Of a DNA stretch of 6,044 nt, positions 5,266 to 6,044 are shown in pieces (positions within the stretch are counted from its first letter, which is position 1; each line of letters begins with the position of its first letter). The notes beneath the pieces are model-generated. The model worked only from the letters and a program-made list of their open reading frames with translations. It was not told the origin of the DNA and ran no database searches. Origin of the DNA: Boseongicola sp. SB0675_bin_26 (GTDB taxonomy: Bacteria; Pseudomonadota; Alphaproteobacteria; Rhodobacterales; Rhodobacteraceae); assembly GCA_009843725.1 (NCBI GenBank), contig VYCX01000037.1, forward strand, positions 1 through 6,044, read 5' to 3'. Both the position numbers and the translations under genes were made by a program.

Positions 5266-6044
5266 ATGACGCGCATTCTCGTTCCCTCCGGGGCGCTCGG
5301 CCTCGATTACGACAAGGCCGCGCTTGAGCGCGGAATCGGGATGAATCCCGATCTCATCGCCATTGACGGCGGCTCGACCGACAGCGGACCGTCCTATCTC
5401 GGCTGCGGCGTGTCGAAATACGCGCGAAGCTCAACCAAAGTTGAATGGAAGGGGTTGATCGAGGCAGCGCGAACCGCAGGGTGCCCGCTCGTCATCGGAA
5501 CGGCAGGCACATGTGGCACGGACGGGATGGTCGACTGGCTCGTCGACATCACGCGCGAATGCCTGGATGAGCTCGGCTGGACACCACGGGTCGCAACGCT
5601 CAAGTCCGAGCAGGATCCATACGAAGTCGGCCAGCGCTTCGCCTCCGGCCAGGTCTCGGCCCTGGAAGGCGCGCCGGGCCTGGATCGCAAGACCATCGAG
5701 GACTGCACCCACATCGTCGCCCTGGCGGGCGTCGAGCAGATCCAGCGGGCCATCGAGACCGGGGCCGAGATCGTCGTCGCGGGCCGGACAACCGACACGG
5801 CCACCATAGCCGCGCTTCCGCTCATGCGGGACGACCATGCAGGCGGCGCATGGCATGGGGCCAAGATCGCCGAGTGCGGCGCCCTCTGCGCGACGAATCC
5901 CCAGTCCGGCGTCTTGATGGTGGAGTTCGACAAGGCCGGATTCACAGTGCATCCGCTGGCGGACGATGCCCGTGCAACGCCGCAAACCGTCCTCGCACAC
6001 ATGCTGTACGAGAATTCGGATCCGTTCATCCTTCACGAGCCGGG
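5266..6044 (+). CDS. AtuA-family (DUF1446) protein, N-terminal part (cut by right edge)
   Basis: The first 259 residues of an AtuA/DUF1446 (PF07287) protein are present; members are usually about 450 residues or longer, so the C-terminal part lies outside. An in-frame TGA at 5260-5262 fixes ATG 5266 as the first start, and the N-terminus fits the family. Conserved blocks are DGGSTDSGPSYLGCG (34-48), IGTAGTCGTDGMVDW (77-91), VVAGRTTDTATIAALP (170-185), WHGAKIAECGALC (196-208) and LYENSDPF (about 247-254). The founding member, AtuA of Pseudomonas, belongs to the acyclic terpene (citronellol) utilisation cluster, but the reaction of the family is not established to my knowledge. Homologues often lie beside a DUF4387 gene and carboxylate transporters, matching the tctCBA genes upstream. 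No clear Shine-Dalgarno precedes it, so it may depend on read-through and coupling. I infer a role in catabolism of the imported acid. Confidence 0.88.
   Translation, partial: MTRILVPSGALGLDYDKAALERGIGMNPDLIAIDGGSTDSGPSYLGCGVSKYARSSTKVEWKGLIEAARTAGCPLVIGTAGTCGTDGMVDWLVDITRECLDELGWTPRVATLKSEQDPYEVGQRFASGQVSALEGAPGLDRKTIEDCTHIVALAGVEQIQRAIETGAEIVVAGRTTDTATIAALPLMRDDHAGGAWHGAKIAECGALCATNPQSGVLMVEFDKAGFTVHPLADDARATPQTVLAHMLYENSDPFILHEP

Noticed and set aside
5069..5269. 66-codon frame from GTG at 5069, overlapping the tctA stop by 8 bases and ending ATGA on the DUF1446 start
   Set aside because: The overlaps look like operon coupling, but the protein is very Arg-rich with no domain, and there is no ribosome binding site before the GTG. 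The 5130 frame is the better candidate over the same bases.
5394..6036. Two long minus-strand frames opposite the DUF1446 gene
   Set aside because: The plus strand carries a clear AtuA-family protein with conserved blocks throughout; the antisense frames have no motifs.

Overview
This is a GC-rich window whose gene style and protein types (a periplasmic-binding-protein-led tripartite tricarboxylate transporter, an AtuA/DUF1446 protein, a membrane fatty acid desaturase) fit an alphaproteobacterium, perhaps a Rhodobacterales or Rhizobiales member. The taxon is inferred from gene content and composition only.

Layout: (1) Bases 1-459, minus strand, hold the N-terminal 153 residues of a fatty acid desaturase that runs off the left edge. 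(2) Bases 460-2126 hold no intact gene that I can support. The stretch looks like decayed accessory DNA: a LysR-type helix-turn-helix remnant on the minus strand (about 901-996), a plus-strand piece resembling a HAMP/linker segment (about 1040-1170), and a plus-strand fragment with a GDG-DI ... WGDCPSGC signature (1140-1580). Several palindromes also lie here. (3) Bases 2127-5076 hold a compact tctC-tctB-tctA operon on the plus strand: a periplasmic solute receptor, a small membrane subunit and a large membrane subunit. Junctions overlap by 4 bases (GTGA) and 1 base (TGATG). (4) Bases 5077-5265 form a 189-base gap with two GC-rich hairpins and a 39-codon reading frame that has a good ribosome binding site. 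(5) From 5266 to the right edge runs the first 259 residues of an AtuA-family (DUF1446, PF07287) protein.

How it may work together: TctC would capture a carboxylate in the periplasm and TctAB would import it using the ion gradient. The co-oriented DUF1446 protein is a good candidate for processing the imported acid inside the cell. The substrate cannot be read from the sequence. The most interesting unresolved items are the small reading frame and hairpins between tctA and the DUF1446 gene, and the gene fragments upstream of tctC. I see no CRISPR array, tRNA, rRNA, intact insertion sequence or clearly new system.
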